A model generated the notes under the pieces. The model searched no databases. It saw only the letters and a program-made list of their open reading frames with translations, and was not told the origin of the DNA. The translations under genes and the position numbers were made by a program. From contig JAEZKY010000265.1 in assembly GCA_023435985.1 (NCBI GenBank), forward strand, positions 1-17,344: DNA of 17,344 bases, read 5' to 3'. This stretch comes from Bacillota bacterium. Lineage in GTDB: Bacteria; Bacillota; Clostridia; Clostridiales; Clostridiaceae. This document shows, one piece after another, positions 15,619 through 17,344 of the stretch; position 1 is the stretch's first letter; each line of letters starts with the position of its first letter.

Positions 15619-15707
15619 AAATCATATATATTTTAGGGGGGAAGCTTAATAAATATAATTGAAGAATTTTAAGCAGCTAATCATAACCTTAAAAATATAT
15701 ATGATTT
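15619..15707 (+). terminator. Long hairpin/terminator after the second aldo/keto reductase
   Basis: AAATCATATATATTTT (15619-15634) and AAAATATATATGATTT (15692-15707) are perfect 16-bp complements, with TT following to make a T-run of five. Nested inside, AGG can pair with CCT, and GCTTAA (15644-15649) pairs with TTAAGC (15669-15674). The stem is A/T-rich, so the termination call is moderate. Confidence 0.6.
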
Positions 15708-15752
15708 TTAGTATAGTAGTACATTTTAGTAATATTTAATTAGAGAATATTT

Positions 15753-15794
15753 CATTTGCATACAAGAATAAAATAATCTTTGATAATGCAAATG
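15753..15794. promoter_or_regulatory. Dyad upstream of larC, candidate operator
   Basis: CATTTGCAT (15753-15761) and ATGCAAATG (15786-15794) are perfect 9-bp inverted half-sites 24 bp apart. The right half lies in the spacer of the candidate larC promoter. It may bind a regulator or form an RNA hairpin. Confidence 0.4.
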
Positions 15795-15807
15795 TTGAGA
15801 ATATAAC
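15780..15807 (+). promoter_or_regulatory. Candidate promoter of the lar genes
   Basis: TTGATA (15780-15785) and TATAAC (15802-15807) are separated by 16 bp, 57 bp upstream of the larC ATG. Confidence 0.45.
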
Positions 15808-15863
15808 TTAAGTAGGATAGGAATAGACAAAATAAGCTTAAACAACGATAAGGAGTGATAAAC

Positions 15864-17183
15864 ATGAAAATTTTATATTACGATTGTTTCTGTGGTATAA
15901 GTGGTGATATGAATTTAGCAGCGTTAATAGATTTAGGTGTGTCTAAGGAATATTTAATTAAGGAACTTTCAAAACTTAATTTAAATTCTGAATATGAAAT
16001 AAAAGTAGAAAGAGCCGCAAAACTTGGAATAACAGGAACTAGAGTAGATGTTATATTAAAAGATGAAGCACATATTTTAGAGCAAGCTTTACATGAACAT
16101 TCGTATGAGCATTATCATCACAATGGAGATGAGCAGCATCATGAGGACAGCAATCATACTCACGAACATGATCATAGCCATGAACATACCCATAGTCATG
16201 AGGAACATGCTCATAATCACGAGCATCACCATAGGAACTTAAAGGACATAGAAGGAATAATAAACTCAAGTAATTTAAGTAATAGAGTTAAAGAGCTTAG
16301 TTTAAAAATGTTTATGAAGGTTGCAGAGGCAGAAGCAAAAGTACATGGAAAAGCCTTATATGAAGTGCATTTTCATGAAGTAGGAGCTATTGATTCAATT
16401 GTAGATATGGTGGGTGCAGCTATTTGTCTAGATTATTTAAAGGTTGATAAAATTATTGCATCTCCAGTTCAAGTTGGAGGTGGTTTCGTTAAATGCGCTC
16501 ATGGTCTTATGCCAGTACCAGCGCCTGCAACAACAGAGATACTAAAGAATATTCCTATAAATACTGGAATAGTACAATTTGAAACAACTACTCCTACTGG
16601 GGCAGCAATACTTTCAGCAAATGTCGAGGAATTTACGCCTAAAGTTGATTTTTCAATTACAAAGGTTGCATATGGAATAGGACATAGAGATTTAGAAATT
16701 CCAAATGTTTTAAGAGTATATCTAGGAGATGCGGAAAACTCTGAGAAAGTAGAAAAGCAGTATATCTTGGAAACTAACATAGATGATATGAATCCAGAGA
16801 TTTATGGATATATAGAAGAAAAGCTCTTTGAGGCGGGAGCATTAGATGTATTTAAAACATCTATATCTATGAAAAAGGGAAGACCAGGAGTAAAATTAAG
16901 CGTATTAGTTGATGAACAGAGTGAAAAAACTGTGTTAGACATTATTTTTGAGGAAACAACTTCAATAGGTGTAAGAAAATATGAGGTTGAAAAGATAATG
17001 CTTAACCGAGAATTTTCAAAGGTAGAAACTGAGTATGGAAATATTACAGTTAAAAAGTCTTATTATAAAGGAAAGTTAGTGAAGTATAAACCGGAGTATG
17101 AGGAATGCAAGACTATAGCTAAAGAAAAAAATGTATCTATTGATAAGGTATATAAAGCAGTATACAAACAAGATTTAAATTAA
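15864..17183 (+). CDS. larC: Pyridinium-3,5-bisthiocarboxylic acid mononucleotide nickel chelatase LarC
   Basis: LarC inserts nickel, in a CTP-dependent reaction, into the pyridinium-dithiocarboxylate mononucleotide made by LarB and LarE. The product is the nickel-pincer cofactor of lactate racemase LarA and relatives. The 439 residues begin MKILYYDCFCGISGDMNLAALIDLG, the family's N-terminal signature. A His-rich segment at about 76-125 (HEHDHSHEHTHSHEEHAHNH) is a likely nickel store. Then come VHFHEVGAIDSIVD, TTTPTGAA, and the C-terminal LarC2-like domain (ETNIDDMNPE at about 302, SMKKGRPG, ETTSIGVR). In Lactiplantibacillus plantarum the two halves are joined by programmed frameshifting; here they lie in one frame. 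The ATG at 15864 has AAGGAG 8 nt upstream; a GTG at 15855 overlaps that site and is rejected. larE follows after 27 bp. Confidence 0.96.
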   Translation: MKILYYDCFCGISGDMNLAALIDLGVSKEYLIKELSKLNLNSEYEIKVERAAKLGITGTRVDVILKDEAHILEQALHEHSYEHYHHNGDEQHHEDSNHTHEHDHSHEHTHSHEEHAHNHEHHHRNLKDIEGIINSSNLSNRVKELSLKMFMKVAEAEAKVHGKALYEVHFHEVGAIDSIVDMVGAAICLDYLKVDKIIASPVQVGGGFVKCAHGLMPVPAPATTEILKNIPINTGIVQFETTTPTGAAILSANVEEFTPKVDFSITKVAYGIGHRDLEIPNVLRVYLGDAENSEKVEKQYILETNIDDMNPEIYGYIEEKLFEAGALDVFKTSISMKKGRPGVKLSVLVDEQSEKTVLDIIFEETTSIGVRKYEVEKIMLNREFSKVETEYGNITVKKSYYKGKLVKYKPEYEECKTIAKEKNVSIDKVYKAVYKQDLN

Positions 17184-17210
17184 ATTTATTGGTGAGAGGC
17201 GGAAGAATAA

Positions 17211-17344
17211 ATGATAGACAATGAAAAGTACAATGAATTAAAAAAATATTTACAAGGTCTTGGAAAAGTAGTTTTAGCATTTTCAGGAGGAGTAGATAGT
17301 ACTTTCTTACTTAAAGCAGCTAAAGAAGCTCTTGGAGATAAAGT
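17211..17344 (+). CDS. larE: ATP-dependent sacrificial sulfur transferase LarE, 3' partial
   Basis: The first 44 codons are visible before the window ends. The PP-loop pyrophosphatase motif SGGVDST is at residues 25-31, within VVLAFSGGVDSTFLLKAA, which is the typical LarE start. LarE activates the pyridinium carboxylate with ATP and donates sulfur from its own cysteine in many members; that residue lies beyond the window, so the sulfur source cannot be judged. The start is 27 bp after the larC stop, with GAGAGG upstream, so the two are co-transcribed. Another PP-loop ATPase is possible from the motif alone, but the larC neighbour makes larE likely. Confidence 0.85.
   Translation, partial: MIDNEKYNELKKYLQGLGKVVLAFSGGVDSTFLLKAAKEALGDK

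Noticed and set aside
15630..15690. GGGGGG at 15636 as a ribosome site for a small gene
   Set aside because: No ATG or GTG follows at a suitable distance; a TTG-initiated frame is unremarkable. The G-run fits the stem-loop better.
15855..15863. GTG start extending LarC by three residues
   Set aside because: The GTG overlaps the AAGGAG ribosome site that serves ATG 15864.
16086..16239. Histidine-codon repeats as a CRISPR or tandem DNA repeat
   Set aside because: The units are irregular CAT/CAC plus GAA/GAT codons in frame inside larC; there are no spacers or fixed repeat length.
16051..16269. 72-codon His/Tyr/Asp-rich open frame opposite larC
   Set aside because: It mirrors the repetitive CAT/CAC codons of the LarC His-rich segment and has no ribosome site.

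Overview
The window is strongly A+T-rich, with tightly packed genes, strong GGAGG-type ribosome binding sites and Rho-independent terminators. Its gene set (Gram-positive PolC replicase, HydF for [FeFe] hydrogenase maturation, ferredoxin-like aldo/keto reductases, a choline-binding-type surface protein) points to an anaerobic solventogenic or saccharolytic Clostridium. The C. beijerinckii / C. saccharoperbutylacetonicum group is the best guess. That placement is an inference from protein and base composition; no marker gene here fixes the species.

Layout. 1-2155 (+): the end of a TolC-like outer-membrane-efflux-family protein, unusual for a Gram-positive cell, followed 46 bp later by a secreted cadherin-like / cell-wall-binding-repeat protein and a strong terminator. 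2319-3014 (+): a metallo-beta-lactamase-fold hydrolase, which converges on 3213-4610 (-) aspartate ammonia-lyase; a bidirectional terminator lies between them. 4755-4991 (-): a small DUF2164 protein. 5269-7405 (+): hydF and an endonuclease IV-like TIM-barrel protein. 7852-12204 (+): polC, the replicative DNA polymerase, behind a 446-bp leader. 12205-15581 (+): terminators, then two paralogous Fe-S aldo/keto reductases. 15864 to the window end (+): larC and the start of larE, the nickel-pincer cofactor genes for lactate racemase and related enzymes.

The most notable signals are non-coding. First, both aldo/keto reductase genes are preceded by nearly the same promoter, with a 19-bp -35/-10 spacer occupied by a dyad. 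This is the hallmark of MerR-family activation and suggests one off-window MerR regulator controls both. The conserved block extends about 70-90 bp further upstream, where copy 1 carries a 20-bp internal duplication.

Second, a 161-bp MITE-like element with imperfect terminal inverted repeats and TA on both sides lies between the MerR-type promoter and the first reductase gene. A 53-bp copy in inverse orientation lies upstream of polC. It is an exact 108-bp internal deletion of the same element, with its breakpoint at a 7-bp direct repeat. No complete CRISPR array, prophage, tRNA or rRNA was seen.
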